This document shows, in pieces, positions 1 to 6,895 of a stretch of 7,438 nucleotides of DNA. The notes under the pieces were generated by a model. It did not search any database and was not told where the DNA came from. It saw nothing but the letters and a program-made list of their open reading frames with translations. Position 1 is the first letter of the stretch. Every line of letters begins with the position of its first letter. Where the stretch lies: the NCBI GenBank assembly GCA_022776785.1, contig JALFHA010000378.1, positions 1 to 7,438 of the forward strand, written 5' to 3'. The translations under genes and the position numbers were made by a program. The stretch comes from Clostridiales bacterium. GTDB taxonomy: Bacteria; Bacillota; Clostridia; Christensenellales; Aristaeellaceae.

Positions 1-1
1 G

Positions 2-82
2 CCGGTTGAGCCGGTCACGCCGGTTGAGCCGGTCACGCCGGTAGAACCGGTTACGCCGGTTGAGCCGGTCGCACCGGTCACG
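2..82 (+). repeat. 18-bp in-frame tandem repeat encoding PVEPVT
   Basis: About 4.5 copies of an 18-bp unit (ccggttgagccggtcacg) run from the window edge. The third copy uses synonymous codons (gta, gaa, gtt) and the fourth changes Thr to Ala, so the peptide is better conserved than the DNA. The array probably continues upstream. It encodes a Pro/Val/Glu/Thr linker of the kind found in wall-spanning or domain-spacing segments of Gram-positive surface proteins. Confidence 0.9.
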
Positions 83-2332
83 CCGACGCAGTTTGAGATT
101 GAAACGGGTGTCAGCGACGGCGAGGTCTTTGTCAAGATCACGAACGCTGTGGACTGGGAACTGGAGGCCCGGCTGCTTGACAAGGCCACCGGCAATCAGG
201 TGGGGCAGACGGCCTCCCGCATCGGCAACGGCCAGGTTTCGCTGGGCAAGCCCCAGAAGGGCAGCTACATCGTCACGGTGAGCTATGTCACGCCTGCGGA
301 GGGCATCGCCGCGCGCGTGCAGGAGATCACGATTGACAAGGATCCCGAAATCCCCGCGGAGCCGACGGCTCCCACGGTTTTCCAAATCGAGGCGAGCGTG
401 GAGACGGGCATGGATACCATCGCCGTCACCGTCACACAGGCGGACAACTGGCAGCTCTATGTTGCGCTGGACGATCTGGAGCCCAGAACCGCATACCCCG
501 GCGACACGGTTCGCTTCACCGGCCTTGAAAGAGGCAGGACGTATGAGATTGAGGCGGACTATGTGAATGCCGTGCCCGGCGTGTCGCCGTTCCGCACGAG
601 CGTGACGCTGCCCGCTGCCGACCCCATCACAGCTACTGCGACGGCCGGTGTGGAGCGCGTGGACGTCTCCGTGACCGCCGCCTCCGCGCTGCCCGTGCTG
701 GTGACGCTCAAGCAGGGCGAAACGGTCAGGGGCAGCGTGGAAATCGCCGCGGGCACGGGCGCCATCGCCTTCACCGGCCTGGCTGCCGGTACCTACAGCG
801 TGTCCGTCGATTACAAGACGCCGCAGGCGGGCGTCAGCCCGACCGTCATCGACGGGCTGAATGTGCTCGCCGGGCGCGCGGCCATCACCGATCTGGCCGC
901 CGTGGCCGGGGAAAACCAGATCTCCATCACGGGCCGCGCGCAGCCGAACACGGATGTGACCCTGACGACCGAGCCCGCCTCCGCGGCGGCGATCGTCCGC
1001 GCGGACGAGAAGGGCAGCTTCACCGCCACCATCGTCTGCGCTGCGGGCACATACACCGCCGTCAACGCCCAGTATGGCGCGGAGACGGACACCCGCGTGA
1101 CGCTCAAGGGCACCTTTGTCGTCACGGCTCCGGCGGTCAGGCCGACGCTCGAGGTCGATCCCATCGCCAGCAATGCGCTCACCGTCATCGCCAGGACGAC
1201 CCCCGGCGTGAGGGTGAACCTCTCCACCGGCGACTACGCGCAGACGGTCACTGCCGACGCAAACGGCCTGATGCGTTACTCCCTGCCGCATACCTACGCC
1301 GTGGGCACGGTTATCACCTTCACCGTCAAGTACGGCGTGGACAACGTGCAGTCCTACCAGCAGACGGTGACGGTTGTCGCGCCGACGTACTATGACCTGC
1401 TCAAGCGCGGCACCGTCAGCTATGACGTCTACCTGCTGACGGGGCGCCTGCATGAGCTGGGCTATCCTGTCGATGTGAGCACGAGGTATACCGATGGCGT
1501 GGTCGCCGCGGTGCGCCTGTTCCAGCGCGCCAACGGCCTCGCTGTGGACGGCATCGCCGGTCAGGCCACGCAGGCGGCGCTCTACTCCCTGGCGGCTGTG
1601 CGCTACGGCGGCACAGGCGAGTATCCCACCCTCGTGCGCGGCGACCGCGGCCTCGCACTGATCTACACGCTCCAGCAGCGGCTCAAGGATCTGGGCTATT
1701 ACTCCATCCGCGTGGACGGCATCTACGGCAGCGGCACGCAGCGCGCCGTGCGCTGGTTCCAGCAGGTCAACGGCCTGACGGCCACCGGCACCGCCGACAG
1801 CGTGACCCAGAAGCTGCTCTATTCCTCCGAGGCGAAGCCCGCCTCCGGCTGGCCCGGCGGCTCGTATGTTACGCTCTCACGCTCGAGCCGCTACAACGCG
1901 CGCGTCGTCACGCTCCAGCGCAGGCTCAAGGCGCTGGGCTACCTCAGCGGCTCGGTGGACGGCTACTTCGGCACGCAGACCTATCGCGCCGTGCGCAGCT
2001 TCCAGAGCCGCAACGGCCTGAGCGTGACCGGCGTGGCAGACCCCTACACGCAGGAGGTGCTCTACTCCGCCAGCGCCAAGGCGGCGGCAGGCTCGTCGGG
2101 CTCGTCGTCCTCCGGCTACAGGCTGCTGTACTGGGGCTGCCGCGGCGAGGCCGTGCGCAGGCTCCAGCAGGCGCTGCTCGACGCGGGCTACACGCAGGTG
2201 AAGAAGGCTGACGGCATCTACGGCCAGTGGACGTATGACGCTGTGCGCGCATTCCAGAGGGATCGCGGTCTGTCCGTGGACGGCATCGCGGGCAGGGATA
2301 CGCAGAATGCCCTCTACGGCACGAGCTATTGA
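2..2332 (+). CDS. Surface/secreted protein with Ig-like beta repeats and four C-terminal peptidoglycan-binding domains (5' end outside window)
   Basis: The frame is open from base 2, so the N-terminus, including any signal peptide or catalytic domain, is missing; 776 residues are visible. In visible numbering, residues 1-27 are a PVEPVT repeat. Residues about 30-115, 127-204, 207-290, 293-377 and 379-461 form five beta-sandwich-like repeats, most ending in a G-x-Y-x-V-x-V-x-Y type strand. Residues about 464-529, 541-608, 621-689 and 705-774 are four PG_binding_1 domains, each with the signature DG-x-(Y/F)-G-x-x-T-x-x-AV-x-x-FQ-x-x-x-GL or a close variant. A Ser/Gly linker separates the third and fourth. 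This domain is known to bind peptidoglycan, so the protein is probably held on the cell wall with its beta repeats as a stalk or ligand-binding part (inference). No hydrolase domain is visible, so it may be a wall-binding scaffold or the tail of an enzyme. A GTG at 149 is internal, not the start. The next gene begins 42 bp downstream with no terminator between. Confidence 0.92.
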   Translation, partial: PVEPVTPVEPVTPVEPVTPVEPVAPVTPTQFEIETGVSDGEVFVKITNAVDWELEARLLDKATGNQVGQTASRIGNGQVSLGKPQKGSYIVTVSYVTPAEGIAARVQEITIDKDPEIPAEPTAPTVFQIEASVETGMDTIAVTVTQADNWQLYVALDDLEPRTAYPGDTVRFTGLERGRTYEIEADYVNAVPGVSPFRTSVTLPAADPITATATAGVERVDVSVTAASALPVLVTLKQGETVRGSVEIAAGTGAIAFTGLAAGTYSVSVDYKTPQAGVSPTVIDGLNVLAGRAAITDLAAVAGENQISITGRAQPNTDVTLTTEPASAAAIVRADEKGSFTATIVCAAGTYTAVNAQYGAETDTRVTLKGTFVVTAPAVRPTLEVDPIASNALTVIARTTPGVRVNLSTGDYAQTVTADANGLMRYSLPHTYAVGTVITFTVKYGVDNVQSYQQTVTVVAPTYYDLLKRGTVSYDVYLLTGRLHELGYPVDVSTRYTDGVVAAVRLFQRANGLAVDGIAGQATQAALYSLAAVRYGGTGEYPTLVRGDRGLALIYTLQQRLKDLGYYSIRVDGIYGSGTQRAVRWFQQVNGLTATGTADSVTQKLLYSSEAKPASGWPGGSYVTLSRSSRYNARVVTLQRRLKALGYLSGSVDGYFGTQTYRAVRSFQSRNGLSVTGVADPYTQEVLYSASAKAAAGSSGSSSSGYRLLYWGCRGEAVRRLQQALLDAGYTQVKKADGIYGQWTYDAVRAFQRDRGLSVDGIAGRDTQNALYGTSY

Positions 2333-2374
2333 TTTGAATCCCTCCACCCGTGAGGCATGAAACGGAGAAACCGC

Positions 2375-3214
2375 ATGAAAAGAACGATTTTTACAGTCCT
2401 TTTTGCCGCGATTTCCGCCATGATGACCATCCCCTGCGCCGCTTTTGCGGCGCAGGGGCTTCGTGTTGTCTTTTACGATGTGGGCAAGGCTGATGCGGCG
2501 CTCATCGAAACGCCCGGCGGGGCGCGCATCCTCATCGACGCGGGCACGAACAAGGCGGGCAAGCAGCTTGCCGCGCGCCTTGAGCAGGAGGGCGTTCAGC
2601 GCATCGACCTGATGATTATCACGCACTTTGACAAGGATCACGTCGGCGGGGCGGACAAGATCCTCGAAAGCGTGGAGGTTGCCGGGGTGCTGATGCCCGA
2701 CTACGACAAGGAGAGCAAGCAGCTTGAGCAGCTTGAGGAGGCGCTTGCCGCCTCGCCGGGGACGCGCGTGACGCGCATGGCTACCGGGACGGAGGCGGCT
2801 TTCGAGCTGGACGGTGCACAGCTTCGCGTCACCGCCGCGCATGAGACTGACTACGGCCCGGACGAGGAGAACGACTTTTCGCTGTGCACATGGCTGACCT
2901 ACGGGCAGACGCGCTTCCTGTTTCCCGGCGATGCGGAGGACGCGCGCCAGCGGGAGATCCTCGCCGAGGGGGACGTCGCCTGCGATGTGCTCAAGGCACC
3001 ATATCACGGGCGCTGGGTCGGCGCGAGCGGGGAATTCCTGACGGCTGCGTCGCCGCGCATCGCGTTCATCACGGAGAGCGACGAGGAGCCCTCTGACGGG
3101 CGGGCTGCGGCGCTGCTTGAGCAGCTGGGCTGCGCGGTGTACAGCGCAAGGGACGGCGACCTGACGGTGATCTCCGACGGGGAAAATGTGCAGGTCGCAG
3201 ACAGAGGCATATAA
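2375..3214 (+). CDS. Secreted ComEC/Rec2-like metallo-beta-lactamase-fold hydrolase
   Basis: This 279-residue protein has an N-terminal signal peptide: basic MKR, a hydrophobic core and a likely signal peptidase I site after AFA (residues 23-25). The cysteine at 21 follows Pro and does not fit a lipobox. The mature part matches the metallo-beta-lactamase domain found at the C-terminus of the DNA-uptake channel ComEC. It has the early VVFYDVGKADAALIE segment, LIDAGT, the metal motif THFDKDHVGG (His84, Asp86, Asp88, His89; Asp in place of the second His is usual in this subfamily), FPGDAE (Asp186) and LKAPYHGR (His211). No ComEC membrane channel is attached. The family is known for metal-dependent phosphodiester or nuclease-type hydrolysis; the substrate here is unknown. 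The ATG at 2375 is preferred over the in-frame ATG at 2357 because GGAG at 2364-2367 lies 7 bp before it and it gives a cleaner signal peptide. It is probably cotranscribed with the upstream wall-binding protein. Confidence 0.9.
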   Translation: MKRTIFTVLFAAISAMMTIPCAAFAAQGLRVVFYDVGKADAALIETPGGARILIDAGTNKAGKQLAARLEQEGVQRIDLMIITHFDKDHVGGADKILESVEVAGVLMPDYDKESKQLEQLEEALAASPGTRVTRMATGTEAAFELDGAQLRVTAAHETDYGPDEENDFSLCTWLTYGQTRFLFPGDAEDARQREILAEGDVACDVLKAPYHGRWVGASGEFLTAASPRIAFITESDEEPSDGRAAALLEQLGCAVYSARDGDLTVISDGENVQVADRGI

Positions 3215-3215
3215 A

Positions 3216-3405
3216 AACCGGCATGATGCCGGTTGCATCACCGACCAAGTGACGTAAGTCCCGTTGCTTTGCGACCGAGTCCGGAGCTTTGCAGAAGGAC
3301 TTACAGAGTAAACCGGCATGATGCCGGTTGCATCACCGACCAAGTGACGTAAGTCCTGTTGCTTTGTGGTCGAGTCCGAAGCTTTGCAGAAGGACTTACA
3401 GAGTA
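3216..3405. repeat. Two tandem copies of a 95-bp structured non-coding unit
   Basis: Copy 1 is 3216-3310 and copy 2 is 3311-3405, with no gap. They differ at five positions, all transitions: 3262 C/3357 T, 3272 C/3367 T, 3274 A/3369 G, 3275 C/3370 T and 3284 G/3379 A. Each starts with the palindrome aaccggcatgatgccggtt (7-bp stem, 5-nt loop) and then has an inverted repeat gtaagtcc...ggacttac about 50 nt long. The array starts one base after the stop codon of the hydrolase gene and ends just before the ribosome binding site of the beta-galactosidase. The period is not a multiple of three, and the copies read in different frames on either strand, so it is not coding. It resembles a palindromic extragenic repeat or small MITE-like unit; the family is not identified. 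It has no U-run, so it is not a classical terminator. Confidence 0.93.
3254..3304 (+). other. Predicted long hairpin in repeat copy 1 (equivalent hairpin 3349-3399 in copy 2)
   Basis: The basal stem pairs gtaagtcc (3254-3261) with ggacttac (3297-3304). After a 2x2 internal loop, ttgc (3264-3267) pairs with gcag (3291-3294). A ttt/ttt internal loop follows, then gc (3271-3272) with gc (3286-3287), then an apical ccg (3275-3277)/cgg (3282-3284) with loop agtc. In copy 2 the apical stem is tcg/cga, a compensatory change. The basal stem gains a T-A pair (3357/3391), and 3367/3381 becomes a wobble that pairs only in the + strand transcript. The fold was worked out by eye. Confidence 0.6.
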
Positions 3406-3435
3406 AATACATCAGAGGAAAGGAAGCGCATCACT

Positions 3436-5403
3436 ATGAACGGCATGCTTTGGTACGGCGCGGACTACAACCCTGACCAGTGGCTGGACAGACCGGATAT
3501 CCTCGCGCGCGACATCGAGCTGATGAAGAAGGCGCACATCAGCGTCGTGTCGCTGGGCATCTTCGCGTGGAGCGCGCTGGAGCCCGCCGAGGGCGATTAC
3601 CGGCTCGACTGGATGCAGGAGGTCATCGACCGCCTGTGGGCGGCGGGCATCCGCGTCGATCTGGCGACGCCCAGCGGCGCGCGCCCGGCGTGGCTGGCGC
3701 AGAAATACCCCGAGGTGCGCCGCGTGAATCCCGACCGCGTGCGCCAGCTCTTCGGCGACAGGCAGAATCACTGCTACACCTCGCCCGTCTACCGCGAGAA
3801 GGTGCGCGCCATCGATCAGGCGCTGGCGCGGCGCTTCGGCCGCCATCCGGCGGTGGTGATGTGGCATATCTCCAACGAGTTCGGCGGCGAGTGCCACTGC
3901 GAGCTGTGCCAGCAGGCCTTCCGCGACTGGCTGAGGGAGAAGTACGGATCGCTGGACGCCATCAACCGCGCGTGGAACACGGCGTTCTGGTCACACACCT
4001 ACACCGACTTCTCGCAGATTGAGAGCCCCGCGCCGCAGGGTGAGAGCGCCATGAACGGGCTGATTCTCGACTGGAAGCGCTTCGTCTCCCACCAGACGAC
4101 GGACTTCATGAAGTGGGAGCGCGACTGCGTGCGCGAGATCGTGCCGGAGGCGAAGGTCTGCGTCAACATGATGTACCGCTTTGACATGATCGACTACTTC
4201 GAGATGGGCAGGGAGATCGATCTGGCGAGCTGGGACAGCTACCCCACCTGGCACAAGCCCACGCAGACCTTCGAGGAGACGGCCATCGACACCGCGATGA
4301 TGCACGACCTCATCTACTCGGTCAAGGGCCAGCCGTTCTGGCAGATGGAGTGCACCCCCAGCATGACCAACTGGCAGGGCGTGAGCAAGGTCAAGAAGCC
4401 GGGGGTCAATCTCTTCTCCGGCCTGCAGGCGGTGGCGCACGGCGCGGACGGCGTGCTCTACTTCCAGTGGCGGCAGAGCCGCGGCGCGTTCGAGAAGTTC
4501 CACGGCGCGGTCGTCGCGCACGACGGGCGGGAGGACAACCGCGTCTTTGCGGAGGCGGCCAGGCTCGGCGCGCTGCTTGAGCAGCTTGCGCCAGTCGCCG
4601 GGGAGCGCAAGGAAAAGCAGGCCGCCATCGTCTTTGACTGGAGCGCCAAGTGGGCGCTGGAGGGCTCGCAGGGCCCGCGCAACAAGGGGCTGGGCTACTG
4701 GGAGGAAATCACGCGGCACTATGCGGCGCTTTCGCGCCTGGGCGTGAATGTGGACTTCGTAAACGAGGATGCGGAGCTCTCCGGCTACAGGCTGGTCGTC
4801 GCGCCGATGCTTTACATGCTGCGCGAGGATTTCGCCGCGAAGCTGCGAGCGTTCACCCAAAACGGCGGCACGCTGGTCGTCACCTACTGGAGCGGCGTGG
4901 CGGACGACACCGACCTGTGCTATCTGGGCGATACGCCGCACGGCCTGTGCGACGTGCTGGGCCTGCGCCGGCTGGAAATCGACGGCATGTACGACGGCGA
5001 GACGCGCCGCTGCATCCCCGCCGAGGGCTCTCCGCTGGCGGCGTGCACCTGCGGCACGCTCTGCGAGGTCGAGGCGCTGGAGGGCGCAAGGCCGCTGCTG
5101 CTCTACGATGAGGACTTCTTCAAGGGCCATGCGGCTGCGGCGGTCAACGACTTCGGCGCGGGCCGGGCGTATACCCTCGCCTCCCGCTTTGAGGAGGGCT
5201 TCTACCTGCCGTTCTACCGCGGCATCTGCGAGGGGCTGGTTACGCGCGCATGGCCTGACGAGCTGCCCGCCGGGATGCTCGCCGTGCGCCGCGGGCGCTT
5301 CATCTTCCTGCAGAACGCCGCTGATACGCCGAACCGCGCGGGCGATGTGGAGCTGCCCGCCTACGGCACAGCCGTGTTCGAGGATGGAAAGCGGATCCTG
5401 TAA
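3436..5403 (+). CDS. Beta-galactosidase, glycoside hydrolase family 42
   Basis: This 655-residue protein has the usual GH42 length and layout: a catalytic TIM barrel (about residues 5-380), a flavodoxin-like trimerisation domain (about 395-595) and a small C-terminal beta domain. It opens with the typical YGADYNPDQW. The acid/base is Glu148 in HISNEFGG and the nucleophile is Glu305 in FWQMECTP. Cys113, Cys153, Cys155 and Cys158 match the four-cysteine zinc site seen in many GH42 enzymes. It hydrolyses terminal beta-galactosides such as lactose or galactan-derived oligosaccharides. There is no signal peptide, so it is cytoplasmic and needs sugar import encoded elsewhere. The frame extends upstream to 3328, but that part is repeat DNA; the ATG at 3436 is chosen because an aggaaaggaag purine tract (3416-3426) lies 9 bp before it and homology begins there. 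No transporter or regulator is adjacent, so it looks monocistronic, with a terminator behind it. I saw no convincing promoter between the repeat and the start. Confidence 0.96.
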   Translation: MNGMLWYGADYNPDQWLDRPDILARDIELMKKAHISVVSLGIFAWSALEPAEGDYRLDWMQEVIDRLWAAGIRVDLATPSGARPAWLAQKYPEVRRVNPDRVRQLFGDRQNHCYTSPVYREKVRAIDQALARRFGRHPAVVMWHISNEFGGECHCELCQQAFRDWLREKYGSLDAINRAWNTAFWSHTYTDFSQIESPAPQGESAMNGLILDWKRFVSHQTTDFMKWERDCVREIVPEAKVCVNMMYRFDMIDYFEMGREIDLASWDSYPTWHKPTQTFEETAIDTAMMHDLIYSVKGQPFWQMECTPSMTNWQGVSKVKKPGVNLFSGLQAVAHGADGVLYFQWRQSRGAFEKFHGAVVAHDGREDNRVFAEAARLGALLEQLAPVAGERKEKQAAIVFDWSAKWALEGSQGPRNKGLGYWEEITRHYAALSRLGVNVDFVNEDAELSGYRLVVAPMLYMLREDFAAKLRAFTQNGGTLVVTYWSGVADDTDLCYLGDTPHGLCDVLGLRRLEIDGMYDGETRRCIPAEGSPLAACTCGTLCEVEALEGARPLLLYDEDFFKGHAAAAVNDFGAGRAYTLASRFEEGFYLPFYRGICEGLVTRAWPDELPAGMLAVRRGRFIFLQNAADTPNRAGDVELPAYGTAVFEDGKRIL

Positions 5404-5419
5404 GGAGATCATTGCTTGG

Positions 5420-5459
5420 GGGATGGACGATAGCTTTCGTTCATCTCCCGTTTCTTTTT
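5420..5459 (+). terminator. Rho-independent terminator of the GH42 gene
   Basis: A stem pairs ggga (5420-5423) with tccc (5446-5449), has a 2-nt bulge, then pairs tggacga (5424-5430) with tcgttca (5437-5443) around the loop tagctt. The T-rich tail gtttcttttt (5450-5459) follows. It lies 16 bp after the stop codon, as expected for the end of the beta-galactosidase transcript. The A/T-rich stretch after it (5460-5560) has no gene; TTGTCA at 5516 resembles a -35 box, but no good -10 lies at the right distance. Confidence 0.75.
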
Positions 5460-5559
5460 GGATTTTTCACAAGAATTGGAAGCATTAGAAAAAACAGACA
5501 AAAATCGTGCAAGAATTGTCAGGCTTTCCGCGTCTTTTGGAATAAATAGGTAAACGCAC

Positions 5560-5580
5560 AAAAACCCCGCGCAGGCGGGG
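5560..5580 (-). terminator. Terminator-like hairpin with minus-strand polarity
   Basis: A perfect 6-bp stem, ccccgc (5565-5570) with gcgggg (5575-5580), closes the loop gcag. It is preceded by five A residues (5560-5564), which read as a U-run after the hairpin only on the minus strand. No supported minus-strand gene lies to its right. On the + strand it ends 5 bp before the ribosome binding site of the next gene, so it could instead affect that gene's leader. Confidence 0.5.
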
Positions 5581-5598
5581 CTGACGGGAGGCATGGAC

Positions 5599-6075
5599 AT
5601 GTTCAGCTTTGGAGCGGCGGCTTTTTCACAGCTATTTTCACAGCCGGCAAAGCGCGGCCGCGCGCAGGCGAAGGCGACCGGCAGCGAGACGGCGACGCTG
5701 CGCGCGCTGGTGGACGTGGGGGAGAGTGTCGTCTCGAATGTGCACGTCATCTATTCCCGTGTGCGGCTGTACCTGTGCGTGACGATGGAGGTCAAGCCCG
5801 AGGCGCTTGCTGCTCAGGCGGAGGCTGACAGGCGCACGGCAGCGGGCATGTTTGAGGTGGATGAAAACTGGAGCGCTGCGGAGGTCAACGCCCGCTGGGC
5901 GCGGCGCGCCGTGCTCACCGACGGCGAGGGGAATCCGCTCGACGCGGCGATGGCCGGGGCGCGCGGCGTGACCGACGTGGGCGCGAAAGAGGTGTTTTTT
6001 GAGTATAACGCGATGGAGAGCTATCCCGAGCGGATGTATCTTGCGGCGGATGGGATTCGCGTCCGGGTGAGGTGA
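5599..6075 (+). CDS. Hypothetical protein, 158 residues
   Basis: I do not recognise this protein. The ATG at 5599 is preferred to the ATG at 5593 because gggagg (5586-5591) ends 7 bp before it, but only 1 bp before the other. The frame is GC-rich at third positions like the upstream genes, which supports real coding. The N-terminus (residues 1-35) is Ala/Ser/Gln/Arg-rich without a clear signal peptide or membrane segment. The rest looks like a compact soluble domain: LRALVDVGESVVSNVHVIYS, then predicted strands around YLCVTMEV, an alanine-rich helix, VDENWSAAEVNARWARR, LTDGEGNPLD and a C-terminal KEVFFEYNAMESYPERMY segment. No catalytic motif is evident. It stands alone between two hairpins, so its neighbours do not suggest a role. 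Confidence 0.75.
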   Translation: MFSFGAAAFSQLFSQPAKRGRAQAKATGSETATLRALVDVGESVVSNVHVIYSRVRLYLCVTMEVKPEALAAQAEADRRTAAGMFEVDENWSAAEVNARWARRAVLTDGEGNPLDAAMAGARGVTDVGAKEVFFEYNAMESYPERMYLAADGIRVRVR

Positions 6076-6098
6076 GGGGGCAGCTCGTCGGATGGTAC

Positions 6099-6133
6099 GC
6101 GCCTTTTGGATGCAGAAGGACGGCCAAAAGCGC
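6099..6133 (+). other. Intergenic hairpin
   Basis: gcg (6099-6101) plus cttttgg (6103-6109) pair with ccaaaag (6124-6130) plus cgc (6131-6133), with a single bulged C and a 14-nt loop. It lies 23 bp after the stop of the hypothetical gene. No T-run follows, so it may protect the transcript's 3' end rather than terminate it. Confidence 0.45.
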
Positions 6134-6166
6134 CGCGCATATGGGTGAGAACCATAGGACGGTGAA

Positions 6167-6205
6167 CAGCCACAGTGGCTTGCTCTGCTGTGGCTGCTCT
6201 TGTAT
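6167..6205 (+). terminator. Possible terminator of the 158-residue hypothetical gene
   Basis: cagccacag (6167-6175) pairs perfectly with ctgtggctg (6188-6196), and up to three more pairs, two of them wobbles, may extend into the loop. The tail (ctcttgtatt) is only moderately T-rich, so termination efficiency is uncertain. It marks the right edge of the GC-rich segment. Confidence 0.45.
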
Positions 6206-6228
6206 TCTGATTTGGTATGTGATAGGAT
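6200..6228 (+). promoter_or_regulatory. Candidate sigma-A promoter for the DUF3267 gene
   Basis: A -35 TTGTAT (6200-6205) and a -10 TAGGAT (6223-6228) are separated by exactly 17 bp. A TG at 6220-6221 gives an extended -10. Transcription would start near 6235, leaving a leader of about 34 nt that contains GGAGG (6253-6257). It overlaps the tail of the preceding hairpin. Confidence 0.45.
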
Positions 6229-6268
6229 GGAGCTGAACAAATCGGAATTTATGGAGGAATAGAATAAC

Positions 6269-6895
6269 ATGAAAAAAGAGAGAGTTTTAACTGAAAAAGA
6301 AGAACAGAGAAAATGCGCATTTGAAGAAAAAGCGGAGAAACTTATTTCGGAAGGATACACACAGAAAAATCTTATCATTGGTGTGGTTCAGGCAAATATC
6401 TTAGCAATAATTATAATGCTTCCATTTGCGATTGTTCTGGGATATATAGGGTGCCTGGTGGGAAATGGTAAGTATCAGGAATTTAACATAATTGATATAG
6501 GATTGTTTTTTGTGTTAATGATCGTGTTGATGGTAATTCACGAATTAATACATGGTATTACATGGGGATTATTTGCTGAAAATCACTGGAAAGATATTGA
6601 ATTTGGTATTATATGGAAAATGTTAACGCCATATTGCACCTGCAAAAGTGCACTGACAAAACTACAATATATAATCGGTGGTTTAATGCCAACATTAATT
6701 CTCGGATTTGGGTTGGGACTGGTTGCGATCATTATAGGGAATATGCTACTATTTCTTTTAGCTGAACTTATGATATTTGGTGGAGGCGGTGATTTTTTGA
6801 TCGCTGGCAAATTACTTATGTTCCGTACAAAATATAAAGATTGTATTTATATGGATCATCCAACAGAATGTGGTTTGGTTGCATTTTATAGATAA
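6269..6895 (+). CDS. DUF3267 family membrane protein, putative metalloprotease
   Basis: This 208-residue integral membrane protein starts at an ATG 11 bp after GGAGG (6253-6257). A charged cytoplasmic-looking N-terminus (residues 1-35) is followed by hydrophobic segments at about 36-62, 74-98, 132-157 and 158-172. The second carries HELIHG (91-96), an HExxH motif inside a membrane helix as in site-2-protease-like zinc peptidases. GGGGDFLIAG (171-180, Asp175) is a possible third metal ligand, as in the M50-type layout (inference). The C-terminal DHPTECGLVAF resembles the conserved end of DUF3267 proteins. The biochemical role of DUF3267 is not established, so peptidase activity is a prediction. 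It is strikingly AT-rich compared with every gene upstream, with codons such as ata and tta common, which points to recent transfer or a different origin. Confidence 0.85.
   Translation: MKKERVLTEKEEQRKCAFEEKAEKLISEGYTQKNLIIGVVQANILAIIIMLPFAIVLGYIGCLVGNGKYQEFNIIDIGLFFVLMIVLMVIHELIHGITWGLFAENHWKDIEFGIIWKMLTPYCTCKSALTKLQYIIGGLMPTLILGFGLGLVAIIIGNMLLFLLAELMIFGGGGDFLIAGKLLMFRTKYKDCIYMDHPTECGLVAFYR

Noticed and set aside
2357..2374. Earlier in-frame ATG for the hydrolase
   Set aside because: Its upstream sequence is a weaker match at poor spacing. The ATG at 2375 has GGAG at 7 bp and a standard signal peptide start.
3349..3399. tRNA-like T-arm (ggtcgagtcc) in repeat copy 2
   Set aside because: It is one base short of the T-loop consensus, and copy 1 diverges in it. 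No acceptor, D or anticodon arm can be formed around it.
3216..3405. CRISPR array
   Set aside because: There are only two 95-bp units directly abutting without spacers, and no cas gene.
1877..3412. 511-codon open frame on the minus strand
   Set aside because: It is antisense to the peptidoglycan-binding domains and the hydrolase, both with clear family motifs, and it runs through both 95-bp repeats in different frames. The composition is Arg/Ala/His-rich, as expected for a shadow in GC-rich DNA.
3328..3435. 36-residue N-terminal extension of the beta-galactosidase
   Set aside because: It is encoded by repeat copy 2 and the ribosome binding region. GH42 homology begins at the ATG at 3436, which has a well-placed purine tract.
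3991..5412. 473-codon open frame on the minus strand
   Set aside because: It is antisense to the GH42 gene, whose catalytic residues and domain layout are intact; it has no ribosome binding site or recognisable domain.
5638..6378. 246-codon minus-strand frame that could explain the minus-polarity terminator at 5560-5580
   Set aside because: It is antisense to both the 158-residue gene and the start of DUF3267, crosses the composition boundary, and has low-complexity His/Arg-rich sequence.
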